A stretch of 64,000 bases of DNA from Mucilaginibacter sp. L196 (GTDB lineage Bacteria > Bacteroidota > Bacteroidia > Sphingobacteriales > Sphingobacteriaceae), in the NCBI RefSeq assembly GCF_009765905.1, contig NZ_LMUO01000015.1:340219-404218 (forward strand). Reading direction: 5' to 3'. Made by a program: the position numbers and the translations under genes. The notes under the pieces are model-generated. The model had not been told where the DNA came from and made no database searches. It saw only the letters and a list, made by a program, of their open reading frames with translations. Position 1 is the first letter of the stretch. Every line of letters begins with the position of its first letter. Of this stretch, positions 9,002 to 17,725 are shown in pieces.

Positions 9002-9781
9002 ATGGAACTCACCAACAACACTATACTTATAACAGGCGGCACCAGCGGCTTCGGTTATGAATTTGCCTCGAGGCTGATTGATATGGGCAATACGGTAATA
9101 ATTACCGGCAGGGATCAGGCAAAACTCGACCTGACAAAGAAAAAATTGCCGCTGGTTCATATATTCCAAAGTGATGTTAGTGATCCTATCGCCATAAAAC
9201 AACTTTATGCCGATGTAACTACACAATTTCCATCGCTTAATATCATCATTAATAATGCGGGTGAGATGCGCAAGATCAATTTACAGGATGAATCTATTGA
9301 TTTGGATAACATTGTAAGGGAAATCGACATCAATCTGTCTGGGCCTATTCGCATGGTGCAGGCATTTCTGCCACATTTAAAAACTGGATCGTCGGCAGCG
9401 ATAATTAATGTAACGTCAGGTTTGGCTTTAACACCTTTTCCAATAGCGCCTGTTTATGGTGCTACCAAAGCAGGGTTACGTTCTTATACCAAATCATTGC
9501 GTGTGCAATTAAAAAATACAAATGTTAAAGTATTTGAACTTGTTGCACCGGGGGCGAATACGCCATTGAACGACCAATTTGCTGGGGAAGTGGATAGCAA
9601 ATCATTTATGGAACCTGATAAATTGATTGATGTAGCCATCAAAGGCATCATCAAAGACAAATTTGAGATCTACCCGGGGTTGGCCCGCATTATGTACATT
9701 TTAAGTCGCCTGGCACCTGGGATCATTTTCGGGCAGTTGAGCAAGATCACCGAAAAATCATTGGCACAAACAAATTCTTAA
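9002..9781 (+). CDS. Short-chain dehydrogenase/reductase, DltE-like
   Basis: The 259-residue protein has the Rossmann motif TGGTSGFG near residue 12, the INNAG block near 92 and the catalytic YGATK near 157. These mark a classical NAD(P)H-dependent SDR. The C-terminal YILSRLAPG segment and overall form match DltE-type oxidoreductases, whose substrates are mostly unknown. It follows the AraC-type regulator and the candidate operator, and lies 32 bases before a second SDR. The two probably form one regulated transcript for reduction of a carbonyl compound. Confidence 0.85.
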   Translation: MELTNNTILITGGTSGFGYEFASRLIDMGNTVIITGRDQAKLDLTKKKLPLVHIFQSDVSDPIAIKQLYADVTTQFPSLNIIINNAGEMRKINLQDESIDLDNIVREIDINLSGPIRMVQAFLPHLKTGSSAAIINVTSGLALTPFPIAPVYGATKAGLRSYTKSLRVQLKNTNVKVFELVAPGANTPLNDQFAGEVDSKSFMEPDKLIDVAIKGIIKDKFEIYPGLARIMYILSRLAPGIIFGQLSKITEKSLAQTNS

Positions 9782-9813
9782 TTAAACAATTATCTAATAC
9801 ACAAAACAATACT

Positions 9814-10575
9814 ATGAGCACAAACAAAATAGCACTGGTAACCGGCGGCAGCCGCGGACTAGGAAAAAACATGGCCTTAAGCCTGGCAACAAAAGGAATC
9901 AACGTAATTTTAACCTACAACAGCAAAAAAGATGAAGCGCTTGCCGTAGTTGCCGAGATTGAAAAAACTGGTCAGAAAGCTGCTGCACTGCAATTAAGCG
10001 CAGGTGATACCAAAACTTTTGACGCATTTTTCGCGCAGGTAAAAACCGTTTTGAAAGATACTTTTGGCGCTGATAAATTCGACTTTTTGATTAATAATGC
10101 GGGCATTGGTATCCATGCTTCATTTGCCGAAACTACCGAAGAGCAGTTTGATGAGTTGATGAACATTCATTTTAAAGGCGTTTTCTTTTTAACCCAAAAA
10201 GCATTGCCTTTAATTAATGATGGCGGCAGAATTGTGAACCTGTCATCAGGTTTGGCACGTTTCTCCAACCCTGGTTACGCAGCTTATGCATCAATGAAAG
10301 GCGGCATTGAAACACTGAGCAGGTACATGGCTAAAGAATTAGGCGCACGTGGCATAGCTGTAAATGTTGTTGCACCGGGGGCTATTGAAACCGACTTTGG
10401 TGGCGGCATGGTTCGCGATAATAAACAGGTGAACGATTATATAGCTGGTGTAACTGCGCTTGGCCGTGTTGGTTTGCCTGATGATATTGGCGGTGTAGTT
10501 GCGTTTTTATGTACAGAGGATGCGAAATGGGTGAATGCGCAGCGCATTGAGGTTTCGGGCGGAATGAATTTGTAA
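9814..10575 (+). CDS. Short-chain dehydrogenase/reductase, FabG-like
   Basis: The 253-residue product shows TGGSRGLG at residues 11-18, the FLINNAG block near 91, catalytic Ser in NLSSGLA, the Tyr/Lys pair in YASMK, and the PGAIETDF cap. All positions needed for a classical SDR are present, and the C-terminal WVNAQRIEVSGG is typical of 3-oxoacyl-ACP-reductase-like members. It lies 32 bases after the preceding SDR and is followed by a strong terminator at 10660, so the AraC-SDR-SDR group is a closed unit. The substrate cannot be told from sequence. Confidence 0.88.
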   Translation: MSTNKIALVTGGSRGLGKNMALSLATKGINVILTYNSKKDEALAVVAEIEKTGQKAAALQLSAGDTKTFDAFFAQVKTVLKDTFGADKFDFLINNAGIGIHASFAETTEEQFDELMNIHFKGVFFLTQKALPLINDGGRIVNLSSGLARFSNPGYAAYASMKGGIETLSRYMAKELGARGIAVNVVAPGAIETDFGGGMVRDNKQVNDYIAGVTALGRVGLPDDIGGVVAFLCTEDAKWVNAQRIEVSGGMNL

Positions 10576-10587
10576 AGTCGCAGAGTT

Positions 10588-10646
10588 GACTCACCCGGTC
10601 TTGCTTCGCTCGACCACCCTCTGCCGCAAGCGGCAAAGAGGGGATT
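10588..10646. repeat. Intergenic repeat, class E copy 1 (GACTCACCC type)
   Basis: It begins GACTCACCC, continues with a TTGCTTCGCTCGACC segment and ends with a CCGC-AAG-CGG hairpin and AAGAGGGG. Related copies lie at 13763 and, as an inverted pair, at 24567-24713. Part of the 349-base spacer 10576-10924. Confidence 0.65.
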
Positions 10647-10659
10647 TAACCCCATTTTC

Positions 10660-10691
10660 AAGGCAAACCGACTTATCGGTTTGCCTTTTTG
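10660..10691 (+). terminator. Rho-independent terminator after the SDR pair
   Basis: A perfect 12-bp stem (AAGGCAAACCGA with TCGGTTTGCCTT) encloses loop CTTA and runs into a T tract. It ends the SDR transcript about 85 bases after the stop codon. Confidence 0.85.
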
Positions 10692-10717
10692 TTATTATGA
10701 GCGGAGCGAAGAAACCC

Positions 10718-10806
10718 TTTGTCATTCTGAACGTAGTGAAGAATCTATCGATAGACATTGCGCTATGTATAACGGATAGATTCTTCACTACGTTCAGAAT
10801 GACAAA
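10718..10806. repeat. Palindromic intergenic repeat, class A copy 3
   Basis: Arms TTTGTCATTCTGAACGTAG and CTACGTTCAGAATGACAAA pair perfectly. Inside, AGAATCTATC and GATAGATTCT pair as well. This copy has AACGTAGTG where others have AGCGCAGCG, with matching changes in both arms. Confidence 0.75.
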
Positions 10807-10866
10807 TTTAAAAAGTGGAGTAACCGATATTATCCAATCATTTTATGATAATAGTTTGATATTTTC

Positions 10867-10896
10867 TTTGATAGATGTGACAAACGTATAAATTTG
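10867..10896 (+). promoter_or_regulatory. Bacteroidota-type promoter of the type-B esterase
   Basis: TTTG at 10867-10870 and TAAATTTG at 10889-10896 are 18 bases apart, close to the -33 TTTG / -7 TAnnTTTG consensus of Bacteroidota sigma factor. Transcription would start near 10903, about 20 bases before the ATG. Confidence 0.6.
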
Positions 10897-10924
10897 AAGC
10901 TACAAGCCTCCAATATTATCTCCT

Positions 10925-12466
10925 ATGAAAAAATTAGCCATACTACTGCTGGTAGCTGTTTCAAATATCGCGTTAGCTCAAAATGATGGCCCTATTGTTA
11001 AAATAACCAACGGCACGCTACAGGGCGTTGTTGAAGCAAGTGGTATACATTCATTCAAGGGGATACCATTCGCTCAGCCGCCGGTTGGTGATTTGCGATG
11101 GAAGGAACCGCAGCCTCCTTTGGATTGGGACGGCGTTAGGCAGGCCGATCATTTCGGGCCGCAGGCTATGCAGGCATCAGTTTTTAGCGATATGCAATTT
11201 CGCAGCGCGGGTAAAAGTGAAGATTGCCTTTACCTGAATGTTTGGACGCCTGCTAAAACAGCAAAGGAAAAGTTGCCTGTACTGGTTTATTTTTATGGCG
11301 GAGGCTTTGTAGCGGGTGATGGATCTGAATATCGTTATGATGGTGAGAGCCTGGCTAAAAAAGGGATTGTTACCGTTACTATCAACTATAGATTGGGAAT
11401 ATTTGGCTTTTTCGCTCATCCGGAACTGACCAAGGAATCTGAACATCAATCATCAGGAAATTATGGATTGATGGATCAGCATGCGGCTTTACTTTGGGTA
11501 CAAAAGAATATCGCGGCTTTTGGTGGCGATCCTAATCATGTGACTATCGCGGGTGAGTCTGCCGGCTCTATGTCGGTTTGCGCGCAGGTGGCTTCACCGC
11601 TTTCTAAAGGATTATTTGTGGGCGCTATTGCCGAAAGTGGTTCGGTATTAGGAACTTCCCTACCGGTACCATTAAATAAGGCTGAAGACATTGGTGTGAA
11701 ATTCACCCAAAAAATAGGCGCGATCTCTTTGGAAGATATGCGCAAGATACCCGCGGATTCTTTATTAAAACTATCTGCCGGGTCACATTTTCCGGGGGAT
11801 GTTGATGGTTATTTTTTACCGGAATCACCCAAAATCATATTTGATGAAGGACTGGAGATGCACGTACCATTATTAGTGGGCTGGAACTCTGCCGAAGTTG
11901 AATATCACAGCGTGATTGGTAATGATTCAGCTACTGTAAGCAATTACAAAATTGCCTTACACAGGCTTTACGGCCCGAATGCTGATGAGGCTTTTAAACA
12001 TTACCCGGCAGCAACGGATGCTGATGTTAAAGCAGCTGCCACAAACCTTGCAGCCGATCGCTTTATCGTTTACAATACCTGGAAATTCGTCCAGATGCAA
12101 GCTAAGACCGGCGAGAAACCTGTATATCAATATTTATTCGCGCATATGCGCCCTCTTATGGTTGACGGTAAAAGAGACGGCAATACAATCGGTGCGGCAC
12201 ATGCTTCTGAAATTGAGTTTGCGTTAGGTAACCTGGCAACCAATAAAGTTTACGCCTGGACAGATGACGACTACAAAGTTTCGGCTACCATGGAAAACTA
12301 TTTCGCTAACTTCATTAAGAACAGCAACCCTAACGGAAGCGGTTTAGCTCATTGGCCTACTTTGCAGCTAAACGCACCGAAGGTGATGTTGATTGATGTA
12401 GATAGTAATGCTGATGCTGTAAAGAATCAGGACAGGTATATTTGGATGGATAGTATCAATAAATAG
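10925..12466 (+). CDS. Type-B carboxylesterase, secreted
   Basis: The 513-residue protein has a signal peptide (residues 1-18, ending ALA). It then has the carboxylesterase start FKGIPFAQPPVG, the oxyanion YGGGF near residue 120 and the nucleophile Ser212 in GESAGS. A late His in GAAHASEIEF completes the triad. EDCLYLNVW is the second family signature. It should hydrolyse carboxylic esters in the periplasm; natural substrates of such para-nitrobenzyl-esterase-like proteins are rarely known. It stands alone behind its own promoter and is followed by a GTG-AGGA-CAC hairpin. Confidence 0.9.
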   Translation: MKKLAILLLVAVSNIALAQNDGPIVKITNGTLQGVVEASGIHSFKGIPFAQPPVGDLRWKEPQPPLDWDGVRQADHFGPQAMQASVFSDMQFRSAGKSEDCLYLNVWTPAKTAKEKLPVLVYFYGGGFVAGDGSEYRYDGESLAKKGIVTVTINYRLGIFGFFAHPELTKESEHQSSGNYGLMDQHAALLWVQKNIAAFGGDPNHVTIAGESAGSMSVCAQVASPLSKGLFVGAIAESGSVLGTSLPVPLNKAEDIGVKFTQKIGAISLEDMRKIPADSLLKLSAGSHFPGDVDGYFLPESPKIIFDEGLEMHVPLLVGWNSAEVEYHSVIGNDSATVSNYKIALHRLYGPNADEAFKHYPAATDADVKAAATNLAADRFIVYNTWKFVQMQAKTGEKPVYQYLFAHMRPLMVDGKRDGNTIGAAHASEIEFALGNLATNKVYAWTDDDYKVSATMENYFANFIKNSNPNGSGLAHWPTLQLNAPKVMLIDVDSNADAVKNQDRYIWMDSINK

Positions 12467-12503
12467 TTTGTTGATGACAACATCAACACAGGCTTAAATT
12501 ATT

Positions 12504-12527
12504 GCTGTTTGTGAGGACACAAACAGC
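12504..12527. repeat. Single GTG-AGGA-CAC core hairpin
   Basis: Stem GCTGTTTGTG pairs perfectly over 10 bp with CACAAACAGC around loop AGGA. The core GTGAGGACAC is the same as in the hairpins at 5999-6060 and 27135-27187, while the outer seven base pairs differ. It lies 38 bases after the esterase stop. Confidence 0.65.
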
Positions 12528-12555
12528 GGGTCTAGAGTATTCAGAAAATCAAAAA

Positions 12556-12626
12556 GGTGCTGACCGTAATCGAAGCATGTGGGCAGGCCTATGCGCTCAC
12601 CCTTCGACTACGCTCAGGATGACAGC
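12556..12626. repeat. Intergenic repeat, class C copy 1
   Basis: It shares CGAAGCATGTGGGCAGGC and a CTCAGGATGACAGCC end with copies at 27036 and 37481. Its left arm (GGTGCTGACC) is diverged, so pairing with the right arm is poor in this copy. Confidence 0.6.
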
Positions 12627-12655
12627 CCTATACATAACGAATTGAGGTATAATTG

Positions 12656-13504
12656 CTAATGAAGCAGCATGTGTGTAAACGCTACACTATCACCCTTAAA
12701 GGCATTAAAATCAACTACATGATTAATGCCATCCACATGTGCTTTATCTGAATGCTGCCAAAAAAACCATTTGACGTTAGGATCAACATATAAGTCGGAA
12801 TGATCATAATGCGCTATCCACAACGGATAATCATCAAAATAACTGGCCAGGTATGCGGCGTAGTAGCTGAGCGTGGTGTAGATGATGGGCTTGGTTTTGG
12901 TTCGCTGCTGTACATAGGTTAAAAAAGATTGCAATTGCAGGCGCATTTCGTCAGGCGAGGAGCCATCCAATGTCTCCACATCTATAACGGCGGGCAGGTC
13001 GCCTTTATCCATGCTAACCGTTTGCATAAAAAACCGCGCTTGCCATAGGCCGTTTTTATTCGCCCTTAAAAAATGATAAGCGCCGCAGGTAATGCCATTT
13101 TTAGGTGCTTCGCGCCAATTGCGCTTAAAATAGGGATCAACCTTAAGCAATCCTTCTGTAGCTTTAATAAAAGCGAAACTAATATGTACGCTATCTTCAT
13201 TCATAGCCCTTACCTTTTGCCAATCTATCCTTCCCTGTGCATAAGAAACATCGATACCATGAATGGTGTATTGCGATGGAATATGAATATTGAAACTTTT
13301 ATAAGTGCGGTAACGTGGATTTTCGCCCCGGTCTTTAATCCATTGCCAGCCGGATGTAAACACCTTTAACACATAGCCATAGTAAAATGGCGATAGCAAA
13401 ACGAGCAGTAAAACCAGGATTAAAAACTTCCAATAGCCACCCTGTTTCCCGTTTTTTTTACGGACAGCAGGCTTTTTAGATGCAGGTTTCTTAGGGGTTG
13501 CCAC
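12656..13504 (-). CDS. GH25 lysozyme-like muramidase, membrane-anchored
   Basis: The 282-residue product has a Lys-rich cytoplasmic start, one membrane helix (about 25-45) and then a GH25 domain from residue 80. Asp85 (HGIDVSY), Asp175 and Glu177 (VIDVET) are the conserved acidic residues, and WQHS near the end is also typical. GH25 enzymes cut the MurNAc-GlcNAc bond of peptidoglycan. The anchor would keep the domain in the periplasm, which suggests a cell wall remodelling role rather than a secreted toxin, though this is inferred. It converges on the type-B esterase gene. Confidence 0.88.
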   Translation of the reverse strand: MATPKKPASKKPAVRKKNGKQGGYWKFLILVLLLVLLSPFYYGYVLKVFTSGWQWIKDRGENPRYRTYKSFNIHIPSQYTIHGIDVSYAQGRIDWQKVRAMNEDSVHISFAFIKATEGLLKVDPYFKRNWREAPKNGITCGAYHFLRANKNGLWQARFFMQTVSMDKGDLPAVIDVETLDGSSPDEMRLQLQSFLTYVQQRTKTKPIIYTTLSYYAAYLASYFDDYPLWIAHYDHSDLYVDPNVKWFFWQHSDKAHVDGINHVVDFNAFKGDSVAFTHMLLH

Positions 13505-13643
13505 ACCGTAAAGATAATAAATTGCCCCTATTTGTGCTTATTTTTGATGCATCGAATTAGGAATAAACACATTTGGTGAGGTAAAACTGGCCGACGAAGT
13601 TGGTTTAGATGTATACACATTCCACGAAAATCACCGCCCTGAT

Positions 13644-13719
13644 TTGTCATTCTGAGCGGAGCGAAGAATCTGCAAAGCAGTTTACTCCGTACAGATTCTT
13701 CGCTCCGCTCAGAATGACA
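13644..13719. repeat. Palindromic intergenic repeat, class A copy 4
   Basis: TTGTCATTCTGAGCGGAGCG pairs with CGCTCCGCTCAGAATGACA; inside are AGAATCTGCA and AGATTCT. It lies in the 487-base spacer 13505-13991, which holds no gene but three structured elements. Confidence 0.75.
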
Positions 13720-13762
13720 GAAAGGCTTTAAAAACCTTAGGCTACTTTATTGAAGCGTAGAT

Positions 13763-13817
13763 GACTCACCCAGCTTTGCTGCGCTTGCCGACCTCTCCCT
13801 GCGGCGGAAAGAGGTGA
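13763..13817. repeat. Intergenic repeat, class E copy 2
   Basis: It starts GACTCACCC and ends with the CTGCGGCGGAAAGAGGTGA segment shared with the copy at 24652-24713. Confidence 0.6.
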
Positions 13818-13952
13818 ACTTCGGTTGATTATAATATGTCAAAGAACATTTGGCACGCTTTCACAAGCGGATAATTGAACTTATAAGAGATTGTTGTTTG
13901 CGGGATGCTCCGCCAAAGGATACTACTAATTTACGGAGAGTAAATTGCAAAA

Positions 13953-13976
13953 GTGCTGACACGAGTGTGTCAGCAC
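13953..13976 (-). terminator. Hairpin terminator after the peroxidase gene
   Basis: GTGCTGACAC and GTGTCAGCAC pair over 10 bp around loop GAGT. On the minus strand the stem is followed by a T-rich TTTTGCAATTT. It lies 16 bases past the stop of the peroxidase gene. Confidence 0.65.
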
Positions 13977-13991
13977 CTGATAATTAATATT

Positions 13992-15815
13992 TTAATCAGC
14001 CTGTTTTTTGCTATCAAGGGTTTTTATAAATGCAATTACTTCATTACACTCCTTTTTGGTAAGGTTAAGCTTATCGGCAACAAGGGTTTGGTTATCTACC
14101 TTTAACCCTAAACCTGCGCCACCGCCTTTGTTGTAAAAATCCATTACTTGCTGTAGGGTAGTAAATACCCCGTTGTGCATGTACGGTGCCGTAAGCGCGG
14201 CATTGCGAACTGAGGGTATTTTAAAAGCATGCTTAAAAGCAGGGGTCTTTAATATATTGTACCTGCCCATATCAGTATCAATAGCGGTTTCGGCTATAGT
14301 TTGGGGAACGCCAATCACCTCGCTTTCAATTATCACATATCTTGGCGGGAATGCGCCGCTAAATAGTGGCATATAGTGGCAAGTGGCACACTTTGCTTTA
14401 CCCATAAACAAATTAAAACCACCAATCTCTTCCTGGTTCATCGCGGCTTTATTACCACGCATATATTCGTCAAAACGGCTGTTAAGGGCAACAAGTGTAC
14501 GTACATAAGCAGCAATTACATTCATCACCTCAAGCGTATCAATGCTTGTTCTGTTTTTTTGAGGAAAAGCGTCAGTAAATAATCTTCGGTAGGATTTGTT
14601 TTGCCAAAGCCGTTGTGCCGCCACTTTCATTGAACCATGCATCTCATCCTTGTTTTGCACTACGGCTAGCGCCTGGTCTTCTAAGGTAATGGCTCTCAGA
14701 TCGTCAAACTGCGCGGGTTGCAGGGCCGCGTTTATCAGCGTAGGCGTATTTCTTCTTATCAGTTTATTGCTGCCAATAATAGTGTTTTTTACGAGCCCGT
14801 CTGTAAATGCCTTTTCGGGCTGATGGCATGACTGGCAACTTCTTGTATTAGTACCAGACAGAATAGGATCTGCAAAAAGCGCTTTCCCCAACGCTATCTT
14901 TTTAACAGTTGTAACAGCAGTTTGGCCAGGTTCAAAAGCATTTGGGTTAAAGGCATCTACATTGAATGCACCTTTATCAAACATTGTTTTTGTATCCATA
15001 TTCAGCAAACGGTTATAAGTAGTTTCGCGAATGTTTAATTTTTTCCGCAGGCTGGTTATGTTAGTTGTTATAACATTACCATATCCTGTTATAAATGCGG
15101 CCCTGTCAAACGAATTAAAATTGGTATGCGCTTTAAGATATTTTATTGCCCCGTCAAATTCTGCCGACAAACTTTCTGTTCCTTCCCTATCCTCATATAA
15201 AGCCAAAACCGTTTTCATGCTTTCAAGGCTTGCAGCCGATTCCTGTGAACTTTTTAACGTGAGAGGGTTATCAAAACCGCTAATACCGAGGGATAATATC
15301 CTGAATACTTCAAGTTTGGTAGCATCAAATACCTGCCAGTCAAAAATACCGATATTGGCAAAGTGACTTTTATATTTATCGCAACCCTTTTGTAATAGCT
15401 TAAGCTGTGTTATTAATTCTTTTTTTGGGCTGATATCGTACTTCGGAAAAAGATAACCTTCTATAACCTGAAGGCCTGCAGGGGCAAATACCTGGCCGCT
15501 GGCCATTTCAATCTCCTGCACGGGCGGCCCGTTAAAGAATCGGGAGGTTGCAGGGTCAAAATACTCAGTGGCCCATTCAACTTTTTTATAACCCAGCCTT
15601 AGTTGCAAAAAAAGCTGCTGCAACTGATTTACATCAGCTTTACCACCCTCTACTGCCGCCAGGAGTTTATTTTTGCAAACAGTAAGGCTATCAATTTGTG
15701 CCACTAATGTTTGCGCTATTACCTTTTCAGGAGCATGGGTTGTTGGTTTACAAGAGTAGAGTGTGTATCCAGCAATTAAAATAAGCAATAGAGGTATAAA
15801 AATAAATTTCTTCAT
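13992..15815 (-). CDS. Imelysin-like / diheme cytochrome c peroxidase (MauG family) fusion lipoprotein
   Basis: A lipobox ends at Cys22, so the protein is probably lipid-anchored. Residues 30-265 are helical and carry no heme motif; their length and composition suggest an imelysin-like domain. Residues 300-600 form the cytochrome c peroxidase part, with heme sites CQSCH (327-331) and CATCH (476-480) and the PYMHNG segment near the C-terminus. Such proteins reduce peroxide or oxidise partners with c-type heme in the periplasm. The phosphoesterase lipoprotein gene lies upstream on the same strand but is separated by a hairpin, so the two may be transcribed apart. The N-terminal domain call is tentative. 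Confidence 0.82.
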   Translation of the reverse strand: MKKFIFIPLLLILIAGYTLYSCKPTTHAPEKVIAQTLVAQIDSLTVCKNKLLAAVEGGKADVNQLQQLFLQLRLGYKKVEWATEYFDPATSRFFNGPPVQEIEMASGQVFAPAGLQVIEGYLFPKYDISPKKELITQLKLLQKGCDKYKSHFANIGIFDWQVFDATKLEVFRILSLGISGFDNPLTLKSSQESAASLESMKTVLALYEDREGTESLSAEFDGAIKYLKAHTNFNSFDRAAFITGYGNVITTNITSLRKKLNIRETTYNRLLNMDTKTMFDKGAFNVDAFNPNAFEPGQTAVTTVKKIALGKALFADPILSGTNTRSCQSCHQPEKAFTDGLVKNTIIGSNKLIRRNTPTLINAALQPAQFDDLRAITLEDQALAVVQNKDEMHGSMKVAAQRLWQNKSYRRLFTDAFPQKNRTSIDTLEVMNVIAAYVRTLVALNSRFDEYMRGNKAAMNQEEIGGFNLFMGKAKCATCHYMPLFSGAFPPRYVIIESEVIGVPQTIAETAIDTDMGRYNILKTPAFKHAFKIPSVRNAALTAPYMHNGVFTTLQQVMDFYNKGGGAGLGLKVDNQTLVADKLNLTKKECNEVIAFIKTLDSKKQAD

Positions 15816-15863
15816 TAATGTAAAATCACTCTTTAGTCATTCGGAGTTGTTATTCAAAAAACG

Positions 15864-15896
15864 AATAAAGGAGTACCATTCGGCCACTCCTTTATT
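15864..15896 (-). terminator. Hairpin terminator after the phosphoesterase gene
   Basis: AATAAAGGAGT and ACTCCTTTATT pair over 11 bp around an 11-base loop. On the minus strand a T-rich stretch (CGTTTTTTG) follows. Confidence 0.6.
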
Positions 15897-15941
15897 TGTG
15901 TCAATAAATTATTGCCTGCCGATTGCAGGTTACGAAAACGC

Positions 15942-17381
15942 TTAAAAATTAAAAGCATTGCTAAGTGGGTTAGCATTTTTATCGCGTGTTGATAACGGCG
16001 ACAAACCCCATCTTTGTTCGATAAAAGAAAGGATACTAACTGTTTCATATTGCGTATGGTCAACAAAGCTCGTTTTTGCAAACGGTGAAATGATAATCGC
16101 GGGCACACGAGTTCCCGGGCCCCATGTATCAATTACCGGAGGTGCAACGTGATCCCAGAAACCACCATTTTCGTCATAAGTAACAATAATTACAACGTCC
16201 TTCCCATTTGGGCCATTTAGTACGTCATTTATTAAATCAAGCGCATGGCTTTCTCCTGCTGTTACGTCAGAATAACCCGGGTGCTCGTTATAGGTACCCA
16301 GTGGTTTTACAAAGGAAACAGCAGGCAAGGTACCTGCTCTGGCAGCAGCTATAAATACAGTTTCATCTTTCAGGTGTGCTGCTTTTAACGCTGTGCCGTC
16401 AGCATAGTTTTTATAATATATAAATGGCTGATGGTGAAATTGGAAATTTGGATCTGGGTTTCCGGCTAGCGCATCGTCCCAACCTCCCGAATACCAGGCC
16501 CATGATACCCCTTTATCATTTAACCTATCGCCGATGGTAGGGTTTGTTTGGTTAGGTATTAAATTTGCCACAGCGGTGCTTGCCGGATGCGGGGCATTTA
16601 CCGAATAGCAGGTATTAACGGCAAACCCGCCACTTGTACCTACAGGAGAATTAGCAGGCGTTACAAATCCGTCTGCTGTAAGATTGCCATTAGCTAATAA
16701 TGTAGGGTTTGCAATATCAGCGGCTGGCGCATTGGGGAATGTGGGGCTTGCAGCGGCAATTAACCACTGGTGGTTTAAAAACGATCCACCAAAAGCACTA
16801 TGGAAAAAATTATCGCAAAGTGTATATTTTTCGGCCATGGCCAATAAAGGCAACTGGCTGGTTTGGTAATACCCTTGTGATAAACCGCCAGAACTGCCCG
16901 GAATATTATAAAAAGCATATTTATCCATTTTACCACCATCAATTTGTAATGGCTCCTGATAAAAACGGTGCGTAACATCTGGGGTAATCATATCATTAGG
17001 CACATATTGATCAATATTGAAAATATCGTTTGGTAAATTTGCCGGAAACAAGTCGCCATTCGGGACACCCACAACTCCAGGCAATACAGCATAAACCTTG
17101 CCTGTTCCGTCAACCTGTGTTGTATTGGCAGCGGTTGCATTTGATATACCATTGGCACCCGCGAATGAGCCGTACAGGTTATCAAAACTATGGTTCTCCA
17201 TGTAGATAACTACCACATGGTTTACTTTGTTGATACCTGAAGTTGAAGAATTGTTGTTGTTATTCTTTTTGCAACTGTAAAAGGCACTGGTTATTATTAC
17301 CAATGCAATGCCGGTGGCGGCCATTAACTTTGCCTGCAACGCAGTAAAATTCAATTTTCCGGTGTGGTAATGTTTATTCAT
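15942..17381 (-). CDS. Phosphoesterase (acid phosphatase / phospholipase C family) lipoprotein
   Basis: The 479-residue protein has a lipobox ending at Cys37 and a short Asn-rich linker. It has the family signatures VVIYMENHSFDNLYG near residue 60 and TYDENGGFWDHVAPP near 400, followed by GPGTRVPAIIISPFAK. These are the metal and substrate sites of the PF04185 group, which includes AcpA-type acid phosphatases and phospholipase C. It would release phosphate or cleave phospholipid head groups outside the inner membrane. The 344-base spacer upstream (17382-17725) holds a terminator and one short repeat but no gene. Confidence 0.87.
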   Translation of the reverse strand: MNKHYHTGKLNFTALQAKLMAATGIALVIITSAFYSCKKNNNNNSSTSGINKVNHVVVIYMENHSFDNLYGSFAGANGISNATAANTTQVDGTGKVYAVLPGVVGVPNGDLFPANLPNDIFNIDQYVPNDMITPDVTHRFYQEPLQIDGGKMDKYAFYNIPGSSGGLSQGYYQTSQLPLLAMAEKYTLCDNFFHSAFGGSFLNHQWLIAAASPTFPNAPAADIANPTLLANGNLTADGFVTPANSPVGTSGGFAVNTCYSVNAPHPASTAVANLIPNQTNPTIGDRLNDKGVSWAWYSGGWDDALAGNPDPNFQFHHQPFIYYKNYADGTALKAAHLKDETVFIAAARAGTLPAVSFVKPLGTYNEHPGYSDVTAGESHALDLINDVLNGPNGKDVVIIVTYDENGGFWDHVAPPVIDTWGPGTRVPAIIISPFAKTSFVDHTQYETVSILSFIEQRWGLSPLSTRDKNANPLSNAFNF

Positions 17382-17553
17382 GAGGCGGTTTTGTTTGAAT
17401 GTAAAATTACCTTACGCGTTATAAACAGAACATTAACATTCAGTAATCATGTTATTAAAAATCAAAGCGAATTCCTAATAGTTAAAACTTAATTAACAAT
17501 TAGTTTATTTTGATTTAAGAATTCTATCAGCTTATCAAAAAAATGCACAAAAA

Positions 17554-17581
17554 AAGCGGGCAACCTAATGGCTACCCGCTT
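17554..17581 (-). terminator. Terminator after the Pro/His-rich peptide gene
   Basis: AAGCGGG pairs with CCCGCTT around an inner, imperfectly paired segment; on the minus strand a run of seven T follows. It lies about 145 bases past the stop of the small gene at 17726. Confidence 0.7.
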
Positions 17582-17617
17582 ATTCAGGGAAATCACTTTT
17601 AAAACTTGTCGCTTTAC

Positions 17618-17640
17618 TTTGACCCTATCCTCCTCCTTTC
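17618..17640. repeat. 23-base repeat, copy 1
   Basis: The segment TTTGACCCTATCCTCCTCC and the next four bases recur exactly at 60425-60447, both times in a spacer next to other repeat or terminator sequence. Confidence 0.6.
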
Positions 17641-17725
17641 CCTATTCTAGGGGAAGGTATCGCACAAGGCCCTACATTCAATATTGAGGAAATTAAAGCC
17701 ATCCACAAAATGTTATAAATCTCTT

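Noticed and set aside
8891..9226. 111-codon minus-strand frame across the AraC-SDR spacer
   Set aside because: It overlaps the SDR Rossmann motif and the AraC end on the other strand and has no recognisable content.
10586..10891. Overlapping short frames on both strands in the spacer before the type-B esterase
   Set aside because: They run through class E and class A repeats and a terminator, so they are by-products of palindromic sequence.
13953..13976. Hairpin GTGCTGACAC-GAGT-GTGTCAGCAC as a sixth member of the GTG-AGGA-CAC family
   Set aside because: Stem length and tetraloop size match, but the loop is GAGT (ACTC on the other strand) and the closing triplets are reversed (CAC/GTG), so it is treated as an ordinary terminator.
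15854..16132. 92-codon frame on the same strand as the phosphoesterase but in another frame
   Set aside because: It overlaps the conserved DENGGFWDHV end of the phosphoesterase and includes the terminator hairpin.
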